The notes under the pieces were generated by a model. It was given only the letters and a program-made list of their open reading frames with translations. It was not told the origin of the DNA and searched no databases. This document shows, in pieces, positions 38,099-52,188 of a DNA stretch of 64,000 nt. Made by a program: the position numbers and the translations under genes. Position 1 is the first letter of the stretch. Each line of letters starts with the position of its first letter. The stretch is from Hydractinia symbiolongicarpus (Eukaryota; Cnidaria; Hydrozoa; Anthoathecata; Hydractiniidae). The stretch lies in NCBI RefSeq assembly GCF_029227915.1, contig NC_079878.1, positions 27,927,501-27,991,500 of the forward strand, written 5' to 3'.

Positions 38099-39257
38099 TC
38101 TTAATTTGACATGATTGCCGGAACTCAGTGATTACACTGGGCGTTGGAGTAGCGCTTTATTTAAACATGTAGATAAATAAGTCATTTTGTACTGTGGGAC
38201 GAATCGTAGCCGTTAGGACGCGCCGAAGAAATAGAGAGAGTTTCAAAAACTACATTTCAATAATTTTCTAACAGTATCAGTCCGTTTGAGTTACAACGTT
38301 TGTGTCACATATTCGTACCAACAAGTATTTAGCGATATTTCTCTGACATTACTAGGTTGCATCACTTTTAACAATGAAACGATTGACTGTGGGACTTAAT
38401 TGAACTAACATTGGACTGTGACCTGACAAATATGATAAATAAGACAATTGAAATCCAAGAAATAACATTCTTCTTAATTTGACGTGATTGCCGAAACTCA
38501 GCGACTACAGTGGGCGCAGTGGTAGCGCTTCACTTAAACATTTAGATAGATAAGTCAATTTTTACTGTGGGACCAATCCTATCCATTATCGCGCGCTAAA
38601 GAAATAGCGACAGTTTCAAAAACTACACTTCATTGACTTTCTAACAGTGTCAGTCCGTTTGAGTTAAAACAGTTGAGTCACATATTCGTACTAACATGTA
38701 TTTAGCGATATTTTTCTGATATTACTTGGTTGCATCACTTTTAACCGTAAAACGATTGACTGTGGAACTTAATTGAACTGGTTCTGGACTTTGACCTCCT
38801 AATGGTGATAAATGAGACAATTGGACTCCAAGAAAAAATATGCTTCTTAACTCGACATGATTGCCGGAACTCAGCGATTACACTGGACCCTTTGGTAGCG
38901 CTTCATTTAAAAATTTAGACAAATAAGTGATTTTTTACTGTGGGACCAATCCTAGCCGTTATTTCGCGCACCGAAAAAATAGCTACAGTTTCAAAAACTA
39001 CATCGCGGCGAAAAAATAGAGACATTTTCAAATACCACATTTCATTGAATTTTTAACGGTTTTAGTCCGCTTTAACTACAACAGTTGCGTCACATATTCG
39101 TACCAACATGTATTTAGCGATTTTTTTCCGATATTACTAAGTTGTACTTGCTTTCAACAGTGAAACGATTGACTGTGGGACTTAATTGAACTGATTTTGG
39201 ACTGTGACCTTATAAATGTGATAAGTGAGACAATTGGACTGCAAGAAATAACATTCT
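38099..39257 (+). repeat. 1,159-bp three-unit tandem repeat, copy 2
   Basis: Nearly identical to copy 1, with single-base differences such as GTGGAACTTAATT near 38763. Confidence 0.85.
38965..39040 (+). repeat. 39-bp intra-unit tandem duplication, copy 5
   Basis: 1,159 bp after copy 4, as expected from the trimer period. Confidence 0.8.
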
Positions 39258-39892
39258 TCTTAATTTGACATGATTGCCGGAACTCAGTGATTACACTGGG
39301 CGTTGGAGTAGCGCTTTATTTAAACATGTAGATAAATAAGTCATTTTGTACTGTGGGACGAATCGTAGCCGTTAGGACGCGCCGAAGAAATAGAGAGAGT
39401 TTCAAAAACTACATTTCAATAATTTTCTAACAGTATCAGTCCGTTTGAGTTACAACGTTTGTGTCACATATTCGTACCAACAAGTATTTAGCGATATTTC
39501 TCTGACATTACTAGGTTGCATCACTTTTAACAATGAAACGATTGACTGTGGGACTTAATTGAACTAACATTGGACTGTGACCTGACAAATATGATAAATA
39601 AGACAATTGAAATCCAAGAAATAACATTCTTCTTAATTTGACGTGATTGCCGAAACTCAGCGACTACAGTGGGCGCAGTGGTAGCGCTTCACTTAAACAT
39701 TTAGATAGATAAGTCAATTTTTACTGTGGGACCAATCCTATCCATTATCGCGCGCTAAAGAAATAGCGACAGTTTCAAAAACTACATTTCATTGACTTTC
39801 TAACAGTGTCAGTCCGTTTGAGTTAAAACAGTTGAGTCACATATTCGTACTAACATGTATTTAGCGATATTTTTCTGATATTACTTGGTTGC
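39258..39892 (+). repeat. 1,159-bp three-unit tandem repeat, partial copy 3
   Basis: Follows the trimer for about 635 bp and then switches at about 39893 into the third copy of the 4.5-kb block. Confidence 0.82.
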
Positions 39893-42210
39893 ATCGCTTT
39901 TAACAGTAAAACGATTGACTGTGGGACTTAATTGAACCGATTTTGGACTTTGACCTCATAAATGTGATAAATGAGACAATTGGGCCCAAGAAATAACCTT
40001 CTTCTTAATTTGACATGATTGCTGGAATTTACTGATTACACTGGGTGCTGTGGTAGCGCTTCATTTAAACGTTTAGATAAATAAGTCATTTTGTACTGTG
40101 GGACCAACCCTAGCCGTTAGCGCGCGCTGAAGAAATAGAGACATTTTCAAAAACTACATTTCAATGACTTTCTAGCGGTATCAATCAGTTTGAGTTACAA
40201 CGGTTGCGTCACATAATGGTACCAACATGTATTTGGCGATATTTTTCTGATATTATTAGGTTGCATCGCTTTTAACAGTGAAAGGATTGACTGTGGGACT
40301 TAATTGAACTGGTTCTGGACTTTGACCTCCTAATGGTGATAAATGAGACAATTGGACTCCAAGAAAAAATATGCTTCTTAACTCGACATGATTGCCGGAA
40401 CTCAGCGATTACACTGGACCCTTTGGTAGCGCTTCATTTAAAAATTTAGATAAATAAGTGATTTTTTACTGTGGGACCAATCCTAGCCGTTATTTCGCGC
40501 ACTGAAAAAATAGCTACAGTTTTAAAAACTACATCGCGGCGAAAAAATAGAGACATTTTCAAATACCACATTTCATTGAATTTTTAACGGTTTTAGTCCG
40601 CTTTAACTACAACAGTTGCGTCACATATTCGTACCAACATGTATTTAGCGATTTTTTTCCGATATTACTAAGTTGTACTTGCTTTCAACAGTGAAACGAT
40701 TGACTGTGGGACTTAATTGAACTGATTTTGGACTGTGACCTTATAAATGTGATAAGTGAGACAATTGGACTGCAAGAAATAACATTCTTCTTAATTTGAC
40801 ATGATTGCCGGAACTCAGTGATTACACTGGGCGTTGGAGTAGCGCTTTATTTAAAAATGTAGATAAATAAGACTTTTTGTACTGTGGGACAAATCGTAGC
40901 CGTTAGGACGCGCTGAAGAAATAGAGAGAGTTTCAAAAACTACATTTCAATAATTTTCTAACAGTATCAATCCGTTTGAGTTACAACGTTTGTGTCACAT
41001 ATTCGTACCAACAAGTATTTAGCGATATTATTCTGATATTATTAGGTTGCATCGCTTTTAACAGTGAAACGATTGACTGTGGCACTTAATTGAACTTATT
41101 TTGGACTTTGACCTCATAAATTTGATAAATGAAACAATTGGACCCAAGAAAAAACATTCTTCTTAATTTGACGTGTTTGCCGGAACTCAGCGATTACAGT
41201 GGGCGCTGTGGTAGCGCTTCATTTCAAAATTTAGATTAATAAGTCAATTTTTATTGTGGGACCAATCTTAGCCGTTATCGCGCGCTGAAGAAATAGAGGC
41301 ATTCTCAAAAACTACATTTCAATGACTTTCTAGCGGTATCAATCCGCTTGAGTTACAACGGTTGCGTAACATAATCGTACCAACATGTATTTGGCAATGT
41401 TTTTCTGATAGTACTAAGTTGTATCGCTTTTAATAGTGAAGCGATTGACTGTGGCACTTCATTGAACTGATTCTGGACTGTGACCTTATAAATGTGATAA
41501 ATGAGACAATTGGACCTAGGAAATAACATTCTTTTAAATTTGACATGATTGCTGGAATTTACCGATTACACTGGGTGCTGTGGTAGCGCTTCATTTAAAC
41601 GTTTAGATAAATAAGTCATTTTGTACTGTGGGACCAATCCTAGCCGTTAGTGCGCGCTGAAGAAATAGAGACATTTTCAAAAACTACATTTCAATGACTT
41701 TCTAGCGGTATCAATCAGTTTGAGTTGCAACGGTTGCGTCACATAAAGGTACCAACTTGTATTTGGCGATATTTTTCTGATATTATTAGGTTGCATCGCT
41801 TTTAACAGTGAAAGGATTGGCTGTGGGACTTAAATGAACTGATTCTGGACTTTGACCTCCTAATGGTGATAAATGAGACAACTGGACTCCAAGAAATAAT
41901 ATGCTTCTTAACTCGACAAGATTGCCGGAACTCAGCGATTACACTGGACCCTGTGGTAGCGCTTCATTTAAATATTTAGATAAATAAGTGATTTTTTACC
42001 GTGGGACCAATCCTAGCCGTTATTTTGCGCTGAAGAGATAGAGACAGTTTAAAAAAACTTTTTAACGGTTTCAGTCCGCTTTAACTATAACAGTTGTGTC
42101 ACATATTCGTACCAACATGTATTTAGCGATATTTTTCTGACATTACTAGGTTGCATCACTTTTAACAATGAAACGATTGACTGTGGGACTTAATTGAACT
42201 AACATTGGAC
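39893..42210 (+). repeat. 4.5-kb dispersed duplication, partial copy 3 (2.3 kb)
   Basis: Offset 13,148 from 26745 (checked at 27339/40487). It diverges near 42210, where GTGACCTGACAAATGTG replaces the GTCACCTGATAAATGTG of the other copies. Confidence 0.85.
40496..40571 (+). repeat. 39-bp intra-unit tandem duplication, copy 6
   Basis: Same CACTG form as in the copies at 19830 and 27348, consistent with descent by block duplication. Confidence 0.8.
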
Positions 42211-45169
42211 TGTGACCTGACAAATGTGATAAATGAGACAATTTAAATCCAAGAAATAACATTCTTCTTAATTTGACGTGTTTGCCGAAACTGAGCGGCT
42301 ATACTTGGCGCTGTGGTAGCGCTTCACTTAAAAATTTAGATAGATAAGTCAGTTTTTACTGTGGGACCAATCCTAGCCGTAAGCGCGCGGTGAAAAAATA
42401 GAGACAGTTTCAAAAACTACATTTCATTGACTTTCTAACAGTGTCAGTCCGTTTGAGTTAAAACAGTTGGGTCACATATTCGTACTAACATGTATTTAGC
42501 GATATTTTTCTGATATTACTTGGTTGCATCGCTTTTAACAGTAAAACGATTGACTGTGGGACTTAATTGAACCGATTTTGGACTTTGACCTCATAAATGT
42601 GATAAATGAGACAATTGGGCCCAAGAAATAACCTTCTTCTTAATTTGACATGATTGCTGGAATTTACCGATTACACTGGGTGCTGTGGTAGCGCTTCATT
42701 TAAACGTTTACATAAATAAGTCATTTTGTACTGTGGGACCAATCCTAGCCGTTAGCGCGCGCTGAAGAAATAGAGACATTTTCAAAAACTACATTTCAAT
42801 GACTTTCTAGCGGTTTCATTCCGTTTAAGTTACAACGGTTGCGTCACATAATCGTACCAACATGTATTCAGCGAAATTATTCTGATATTATTAGGTTGCA
42901 TCGCTTTTAGCAGTGAAACGATTGACTGTGGCACTTAATTGAACTGATTTTGGACTTTGACCTCATAAATTTGATAAATGAGACAATTGGACCCAAGAAA
43001 TAACATTCTTCTTAATTTGACGTGTTTGCCGGAACTCAGCGATTACAGTGGGCGCTGTGGTAGCGCTTCATTTTAAAATTTAGATTAATAAGTCAATTTT
43101 TATTGTGGGACCAATCTTAGCCGTTATCGCGCGCTGAAGAAGTAGAGACATTCTCAAAAACTACATTTCAATGACTTTCTAGCGGTATCAATCCGCTTGA
43201 GTTACAACGGTTGCGTAACATAATCGTACCAATATGTATTTGGCAATGTTTTTCTGATAGTACTAAGTGGTATCGCTTTTAATAGTGAAGCGATTGACTG
43301 TGGCACTTCATTGAACTGATTCTGGACTGTGACCTTATAAATGTGATAAATGAGACAATTGGACCTAGGAAATAACATTCTTCTTAATTTGACATGATTG
43401 CTGGAATTTACCTATTACACTGGGTGCTGTGGTAGCGCTTCATTTAAACGTTTAGATAAATAAGTCATTTTGTACTGTGGGACCAATCCTAGCCGTTAGT
43501 GCGTGCTGAAGAAATAGAGACATTTTCAAAAACTGCATTTCAATGACTTTCTAGCGGTATCAATCAGTTTGAGTTGCAACGGTTGCGTCACATAAAGATA
43601 CCAACTTGTATTTGGCGATATTTTTCTGATATTATTAGGTTGCATCGCTTTTAACAGTGAAAGGATTGGCTGTGGGACTTAAATGAACTGATTCTGGACT
43701 TTGACCTCCTAATGGTGATAAATGAGACAATTGGACTCCAAGAAATAATATGCTTCTTAACTCGACAAGATTGCCGGAACTCAGCGATTACACTGGACTC
43801 TGTGGTAGCGCTTCATTTAAATGTTTAGATAAATAAGTGATTTTTTACCGTGGGACCAATCCTAGCCGTTAGCGCGCGCTGAAGAAATGGAGACAGTTCC
43901 AAATACCACATTTCATTGACTTTTGAACGGCTTCAGTCCGCTTTAACTATAACAGTTGTGTCACATATTCGTACCAACATGTATTTAGCGATATTTTTCT
44001 GACATTACTAGGTTGCATCACTTTTAACAATGAAACGATTGACTGTGGGACTTAATTGAACTAACATTTGCCTGTCACCTGATAAATGTGATAAATCAGA
44101 CAATTGAACTCCAAGAAATAACATTCTTCTTAATTTGACGTGATTGCCGGAACTCAGCGACTACACTGGGCGCTGTGGTACCGCCTTACTTAAAAATTTA
44201 GATAAATAAGTCAGTTTTAACTGTGGGACATATCCTATCCGTTATCGCGCGCTGAAGAAATAGCGACTGTTTCAAAAACTACATTTCACAGACTTTCTAA
44301 CGGTGTCAGTCCGTTTGAGTTAAAACAGTTGGGTCACATATTCGTACCAAAATGTATTTGGCGATATTTTTCTGATATTATTAGGTTGCATCGCTTTTAA
44401 CAGTGAAAGGATTGGCTGTGGGACTTAGTTGAACTGATTCTGGACTTGGACCTCCTAATGGTGATAAATGAGACAATTGGACTCCAAGAAATAATATGCT
44501 TCTTAACTCGACATGATTGCCGGAACTCAGCGATTACACTGGACCCTTTGGTAGCGCTTCATTTAAAAATTTAGATAAATAAGTGATTTTTTATTGTGGG
44601 ACCAATCCTAGCCGTTAGCGCGCGCTGAAGAAATAGAGACATTTTCAAATACCACATTTCATTTAATTTTTAACGGTTTCAGTCCGCTTTAACTACAACA
44701 GTTGCGTCACATATTCGTACCAACATGTTTTTAGCGATTTTTTTCCGATATTACTAAGTTGTACTTGCTTTCAACAGTGAAACGATTGACAGTGGGACTT
44801 AATTAAACTGATTTTGGACTGTGACCTTAAAAATGTGATAAGTGAGACAATTGGACTGCAAGAAATAACATTTTTCTTAATTTGACATGATTGCCGGAAC
44901 TCAGTGATTACACTGGGCGTTGGAGTAGCGCTTTATTTAAAAATGTAGATAAATAAGACATTTTGTACTGTGGGACAAATCGTAGCCCTTAGGACGCGCT
45001 GAAGAAATAGAGAGAGTTTCAAAAACTACATTTCAATAATTTTCTAACAGTATCAGTCCGTTTGAGTTACAACGTTTGTGTCACATATTCGTACCAACAA
45101 GTATTTAGCGATATTTGTCTGCCATTACTAGGTTGCATCACTTTTAACAATGAAACGATTGACTGTGGG
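42211..45169 (+). repeat. Irregular satellite mosaic, no gene
   Basis: About eight units that resemble parts of 19300-23300 but carry more private substitutions (for example TAAGTGGTATCGC near 43266 and GCGTGCTGAAG near 43501). The order of unit types is changed. No gene or foreign insertion is seen. Confidence 0.8.
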
Positions 45170-46275
45170 ACTTAATTGAACTAACATTTGACTGTGACCT
45201 GACAAATGTGATAAATAAGACAACTGAAATCCAAGAAATAACATTCTTCTTAATTTGACGTGTTTGCCGAAACTAAGCGGCTACACTTGGCGCTGTGGTA
45301 GCGCTTCACTTAAAAATTTAGATAGATAAGTCAGTTTTTACTGTGAGACCAATCCTAGCCGTAAGCGCGCGGTGAAGAAATAGTGACATTTTCAAAAACT
45401 ACATTTCAATGACTTTCTATCGGTATCATTCCATTTGAGTTACAACGGTTGCGTCACATAATCGTGCCAACATGTATTCAGCGATATTATTCTGATATTA
45501 TTAGGTTGCATCGCTTTTAACAGTGAAACGATTGACTGTGGCATTTAATTGAACTGATTTTGGACTGTGACCTTATAAGTGTGATAAGTGAGACAATTGG
45601 ACCAAAGAAAAAACATTCTTCTTAATTTGACATGATTGCTGGAATTTACCGATTACACTGGGTGCTGTGGTAGCGCTTCATTTAAACGTTTAGATAAATA
45701 AGTAATTTTGTACTGTGGGACCAAGCCTAGCCGTTAGTGCGCGCTGAAGAAATAGAGATATTTTCAAAAACTACATTTCAATAACTTTCTAGCGGTTTCA
45801 TTCCGTTTGAGTTACAACGGTTGCGTCACATAATCGTACCAACATGTATTCAGCGATATTATTCTGATATTATTAGGTTGCATCGCTTTTAACAGTGAAA
45901 CGATTGACTGTGGGACTTAATTGAACTAACATTGGACTGTGACCTGACAAATGTGATAAATAAGACAACTGAAATCCAAGAAATAACATTCTTCTTAATT
46001 TGACGTGTTTGCCGAAACTGAGCGGCTACACTTGGCGCTGTGGTAGCACTTCACTTAAAAATTTAGATAGATAAGTCAGTTTTTACTGTGAGACCAATCC
46101 TAGCCGTAAGCGCGCGTTGAAGAAATAGTGACATTTTCAAAAACTACATTTCAATGACTTTCTATCGGTATCATTCCATTTGAGTTACAACGGTTGCGTC
46201 ACATAATCGTACCAACATTTATTCAGCGATATTATTCTGATATTATTAGGTTGCATCGCTTTTAACAGTGAAACG
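45170..46275 (+). repeat. Two-unit (745-bp) local tandem duplication
   Basis: The segment from 45170 recurs from about 45915 at an offset of 745 bp. Both copies share ATAAATAAGACAACTGAAATCC and the unusual CTGTGAGACCAATCC (45342 and 46087). Confidence 0.78.
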
Positions 46276-47475
46276 ATTGACTGTGGCACTTAATTGAACT
46301 GATTTTGGACTGTGACCTTATAAATGTGATAAGTGAGACAATTGGACTGCAAGAAAAACATTCTTCTTAATTTGACATGATTGCTGGAATTTACCGATTA
46401 CACTGGGCGCTGTGGTAGCGCTTCATTTAAAGTTTAGATGAGTAAGTCACTTTGTACTGTGGGACCAATCCTAGCCGTTATCGCGCCATGAAGAAATAGA
46501 GACATTTTCAAAATACATCTCAATGACTTTCTAGCGGTATCAATCCGTTTGAGATACAAACGTTGCGTCGCATATTCGTACCAACATGTATTTAGCGATT
46601 TTTTCCGATATTACTAAGTTGTACTTGCTTTCAACAGTGAAACGATTGACTGTGGGACTTAATTGAACTGATTTTGGACTGTGACCTTATAAATGTGATA
46701 CGTGAGACAATTGGACTGCAAGAAATAACATTCTTCTTAATTTGACATGATTGCCGGAACTCAGTGATTACACTGGGCGTTGGAGTAGCGCTTTATTTAA
46801 AAATGTAGATAAATAAGTCATTTTGTACTGTGGGACGAATCGTAGCCGTTAGGACGCGCTGAAGAAATAGAGAGAGTTTCAAAAACTACATTTCAATAAT
46901 TTTCTAACAGTATCAGTCCGTTTGAGTTACAACGTTTGTGTCACATATTCGTACCAACAAGTATTTAGCGGTATTTGTCTGACATTACTAGGTTGCATCA
47001 CTTTTAACAATGAAACGATTGACTGTGGGACTTAATTGAACTAACATTGGACTGTGACCTGACAAATGTGATAAATGAGACAATTGAAATCCAAGAAATA
47101 ACATTCTTCTTAATTTGACGTGTTTGCCGTAACTGAGGGGCTACACTTGGCGCTGTGGTAGCGCTTCACTTAAAAATTCAGATAGATAAGTCAGTTTTTA
47201 CTGTGGGACCAATCCTAACCGTTATCGCGCGCTGAAGAAATAGAGACATTTTCAAAAACTACATTTCAATGACTTTTTAGCGGTATCAATCCGTTTGAGT
47301 TACAACAGTTGCGTCACATAATCGTACCAACATTTATTTAGCGATATTATTCTGTTATTATTAGGTTGCATCGCTTTTAACAGTGAGACGATTGACTGTG
47401 GCACTTAATTGAACTGATGTTGGACTTTGACCTCATAAATTTGATAAATTATACAATTGGACCCAAGAAATAACA
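46276..47475 (+). repeat. Satellite segment, no gene
   Basis: About three units of the GTTTGAGATACAAA, GGGCGTTGGAGTAGCGC and CTTGGCGCTG types. Only satellite is seen. Confidence 0.82.
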
Positions 47476-48513
47476 TTCTTCTTAATTTGACATGATTGCT
47501 GGAATTTACCGATTACACTGGGCGCTGTGGTAGCGCTTCATTTAAAGTTTAGATGAATAAGTCACTTTGTACTGTGGGACCAATCCTAGCCGTTAGCGCG
47601 CCATGAAGAAATAGAGACATTTTCAAAATACATCTCAATGACTTTCTAGCGGTATCAATCCGTTTGAGATACAAAGGTTGCGTCGCATATTCGTACCAAC
47701 ATGTATTTAGCGATTTTTTTCCGATATTACTAAGTTGTACTTGCTTTCAACAGTGAAACGATTGACTGTGGGACTTAATTGAACTGATTTTGGACTGTGA
47801 CCTTATAAATGTGATAAGTGAGACAATTGGAATGGAAGGAACAAGATTCTTCTTAATTTGACATGATTGCCGGAACTCAGTGATTACACTGGGCGTTGGA
47901 GTAGCGCTTTATTTAAAAATGTAGATAAAAAAGTCATTTTGTACTGTGGGACGAATCGTAGCCGTTAGGATGCGCTGAAGAAATAGAGAGAGTTTCAAAA
48001 ACTGCATTTTAATAATTTTCTAACAGTATCAGTCCGTTTGAGTTACAACGTTTGTGTCACATATTCGTACCAACAAGTATTTAGCGATATTATTCTGATA
48101 TTATTAGGTTGCATCGCTTTTAACAGTGAAACGATTGACTGTGGCACTTAATTGAACTGATTTTGGACTTTGACCTCTTAAATTTGATAAATTATACAAT
48201 TGGACCCAAGAAATAACATTCTTCTTAATTTGACGTGTTTGCCGGAACTCACTTCATTTCAAAATTTAGATTAATAAGTCAATTTTTATTGTGGGACCAA
48301 TCCTAACCGTTATCGCGCGCTGAAGAAATAGAGACATTTTCAAAAACTAAATTTCAATGACTTTCTAGCGGTATCAATCCGTTTGAGTTACAACAGTTGC
48401 GTCACATAATCGTACCAACATTTATTTAGCGATATTTATCTGTTATTATTAGGTTGCATCGCTTTTAACAGTGAGACGATTGACTGTGGCACTTAATTGA
48501 ACTGATTTTGGAC
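47476..48513 (+). repeat. Satellite block duplicated at 48936-50000, with a 27-bp deletion
   Basis: Offset 1,460 up to about 48250 and 1,487 after it. The 27-bp difference is a deletion near 48251 where GGAACTCA is joined to CTTCATTTC, removing the whole GCGCT-N5-AGCGC hairpin region. The copies share ATAAATTATACAATTGG and TTTAGATGAATAAGTC. Confidence 0.8.
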
Positions 48514-48935
48514 TTTGACCTCATAAATTTGATAAATGAGACAATTGGACCCAAGAAATGACATACCTCTTAATTTGACGTGTTTGCCGGAACTCAGCGA
48601 TTACAGTGGGCGCTGTGGTAGCGCTTCATTTCAAAATTTAGATTAGTAAGTCGATTTTTGTTGTGGGACCAATCGTAGCCGTTATCACGCGCTGAAGAAA
48701 TAGAGAAAGTTTCAAAAACTACATTTCAATAATTCTCTAACAGTATCATTCCGTTTGAGTTACAACGGTTGCGTCACATAATCGTACCAACATTTATTCA
48801 GCGATATTATTCTGATATTATTAGGTTGCATCGCTTTTAACAGTGAAACGATTGACTGTGGCACTTAATTGAACTGATTTTGGACTGTTACTTTATAAAT
48901 GTGATAAGTGAGACAATTGGACTGCAAGAAAAACA

Positions 48936-50000
48936 TTCTTCTTAATTTGACATGATTGCTGGAATTTACCGATTACACTGGGCGCTGTGGTAGCGCTTCA
49001 TTTAAAGTTTAGATGAATAAGTCACTTTGTACTGTGGGACCAATCCTAGCCGTTAGCGCGCCATGAAGAAATAGAGACATTTTCAAAATACATCTCAATG
49101 ACTTTCTAGCGGTATCAATCCGTTTGAGATACAAAGGTTGCGTCGCATATTCGTGCCAACATGTATTTAGCGATTTTTTTCCGATATTACTAAGTTGTAC
49201 TTGCTTTCAACAGTGAAACGATTGACTGTGGGACTTAATTGAACTGATTTTGGACTGTGACCTTATAAATGTGATAAGTGAGACAATTGGAATGGAAGGA
49301 ACAAGATTCTTCTTAATTTGACATGATTGCCGGAACTCAGTGATTACATTGGGCGTTGGAGTAGCGCTTTATTTAAAAATGTAGATAAATAAGTCATTTT
49401 GTACTGTGGGACGAATCGTAGCCGTTAGGACGCGCTGAAGAAATAGAGAGAGTTTCAAAAACTACATTTTAATAATTTTCTAACAGTATCAGTCCGTTTG
49501 AGTTACAACGTTTGTGTCACATATTCGTACCAACAAGTATTTAGCGATATTATTCTGATATTATTAGGTTGCATCGCTTTTAACAGTGAAACGATTGACT
49601 GTGGCACTTAATTGAACTGATTTTGGACTTTGACATCATAAATTTGATAAATTATACAATTGGACCCAAGAAATAACATTCTTCTTAATTTGACGTGTTT
49701 GCCGGAACTCAGCGATTACAGTGGGCGCTGGGGTAGCGCTTTATTTCAAAATTTAGATTAATAAGTCAATTTTTATTGTGGGACTAATCCTAACCGTTAT
49801 CGCGCGCTGAAGAAATAGAGACATTTTCAAAAACTAAATTTCAATGACTTTCTAGCGGTATCAATCCGTTTGAGTTACAACAGTTGCGTCACATAATCGT
49901 ACCAATATTTATTTAGCGATATTTATCTGTTATTATTAGGTTGCATCGCTTTTAACAGTGAGACGATTGACTGTGGCACTTAATTGAACTGATTTTGGAC
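48936..50000 (+). repeat. Second copy of 47476-48513, hairpin region kept
   Basis: Contains the 27 bases missing near 48251 in its partner. It diverges at about 50000, where GACTGTTACC replaces GACTTTGACC. Confidence 0.8.
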
Positions 50001-50695
50001 TGTTACCTTATAAATGTGATAAGTGCGACAATTGGACTGCAAGAAAAACATTCTTCCTAATTTGACATGATTGCTGGAATTTACCGATTACACTGGGCGC
50101 TGTGGTAGCGCTTCATTTAAAGTTTAGATGAATAAGTCACTTTGTACTGTGGGACCAATCCTAGCCGTTAGCGCGCCATGAAGAAATAGAGACATTTTCA
50201 AAATACATCTCAATGACTTTCTAGCGGTATCAATCCGTTTGAGATACAAACGTTGCGTCGCATGTTCGTACCAACATGTATTTAGCGATTTTTTTCCGAT
50301 ATTACTAAGTTGTACTTGCTTTCAACAGTGAAACGATTGACTGTGGGACTTAATTGAACTGATTTTGGACTGTGACCTTATAAATGTGATACGTGAGACA
50401 ATTGGACTGCAAGAAATAACATTCTTCTTAATTTGACATGATTGCTGGAACTCAGTGATTACACTGGGCGTTGGAGTAGCGCTTTATTTAAAAATGTAGA
50501 TAAATAAGACATTTTGCACTGTGGGACGAATCGTAGCCGTTAGGACGCGCTGAAGAAATAGAGAGAGTTTCAAAAACTACATTTCAATAATTTTTTAACA
50601 GTATCAGTCCGTTTGAGTTACAACGTTTGTGTCACATATTCGTACCAACAAGTATTTAGCGATATTTGTCTGACATTACTAGGTTGCATCACTTT
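50001..50695 (+). repeat. Satellite segment, no gene
   Basis: About two units of mixed type. Nothing but satellite is seen. Confidence 0.82.
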
Positions 50696-51764
50696 TAACA
50701 GTGAAACGATTGACTGTGGGACTTAAATGAACTGATTCTGGACTTTGACCTCGTAATGGTAATAAATGAGACAATTGGACTCCAAGAAATAATATGCTTC
50801 TTAACTCGACAAGATTGCCGGAACTCAGCGATTACACTGGACCCTGTGGTAGCGCTTCATTTAAATATTTAGGTAAATAAGTGATTTTTTACCGTGGGAC
50901 CAATCCTAGCCGTTAGCGCGCGCTGAAGAAATGGAGACAGTTCCAAATACCACATTTCATTGAATTTTTAACGGCTTCAGTCCGCTTTAACTATAACAGT
51001 TGCGTCACATATTCGTACCAACATGTATTTAGCGATTTTTTTCCGATATTACTAAGTTGTACTTGCTTTCAACAGTGAAACGATTGACTGTGGGACTTAA
51101 TTGAACTGATTTTGGACTGTGACCTTATCAATGTGATAAGTGAGACAATTGGACTGCAAGAAATAACATTCTTCTTAATTTGACATGATTGCCGGAACTC
51201 AGTGATTACACTGGGCGTTGGGGTAGCGTTTTATTTGAAAATGTAGATAAATAAGTCATTTTGTACTGCGGGACGAATCGTAGTCGTTAGGACGCGCTGA
51301 AGAAATAGAGACAGTTTCAAAAACTACATTTCAATAATTTTCTAACAGTATCAGTCCTTTTGAGTTACTACGTTTGTGTCACATATTCGTACCAACATGT
51401 ATTTAGCAATATTTTTCTGACATTACTAGGTTGCATCACTTTTAACAATGAAACGATTGACTGTGGGACTTAATTGAACTAACATTGGACTGTCACCTGA
51501 TAAATGTGATAAATGAGACAATTGAACTCCAAGAAATAACATTCTTCTTAATTTGACGTGATTGCCGGAACTCAGCGACTACACTGGGCGCTGTGGTACC
51601 GCCTCACTTAAAAATTTAGATAAATAAGTCAGTTTTTACTGTGGGACATATCCTATCCGTTATCGCGCGCTGAAGAAATAGCGACTGTTTCAAAAACTAC
51701 ATTTTACAGACTTTCTAACGGTGTCAGTCCGTTTGAGCTAAAACAGTTGGGTCACATATTCGTA
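50696..51764 (+). repeat. Satellite block repeated at 52189-53257
   Basis: Offset 1,493 bp (four units). Both copies carry TAATGGTAATAAATGAG, GTAGCGTTTTATTTG and CTGCGGGACGAATCG variants. They differ in few bases and diverge at both ends into different unit types. Confidence 0.82.
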
Positions 51765-52188
51765 CTAACATGTATTTAGCGATATTTTTCTGACATTACT
51801 AGGTTGCATCACTTTTAACAATGAAACGATTGACTGTGGGACTTAATTGAACTAACATTGGACTGTGACCTGACAAATGTGATAAATGAGACAATTGAAA
51901 TCCAAGAAATAACATTCTTCTTAATTTGACGTGTTTGCCGAAACTGAGCGGCTACACTTGGCGCTGTGGTAGCGCTTCACTTAAAAATTTAGAAAGATAA
52001 GTCAGTTTTTACTGTGGGACCAATCCTAGCCGTAAGCGCGCGGTGAAGAAATAGAGACAGTTTCAAAAACTACATTTCATTGACTTTCTAACAGTGTCAG
52101 TCCGTTTGAGCTAAAACAGTTGGGTCACATATTCGTACTAACATGTATTTAGCGATATTTTTCTGATATTACTTGGTTGCATCGCTTT
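51765..52188 (+). repeat. Satellite spacer unit between two duplicated blocks
   Basis: A little over one unit of the CTTGGCGCTGTGGTAGCGC type, absent from the end of the second block. No gene. Confidence 0.78.
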
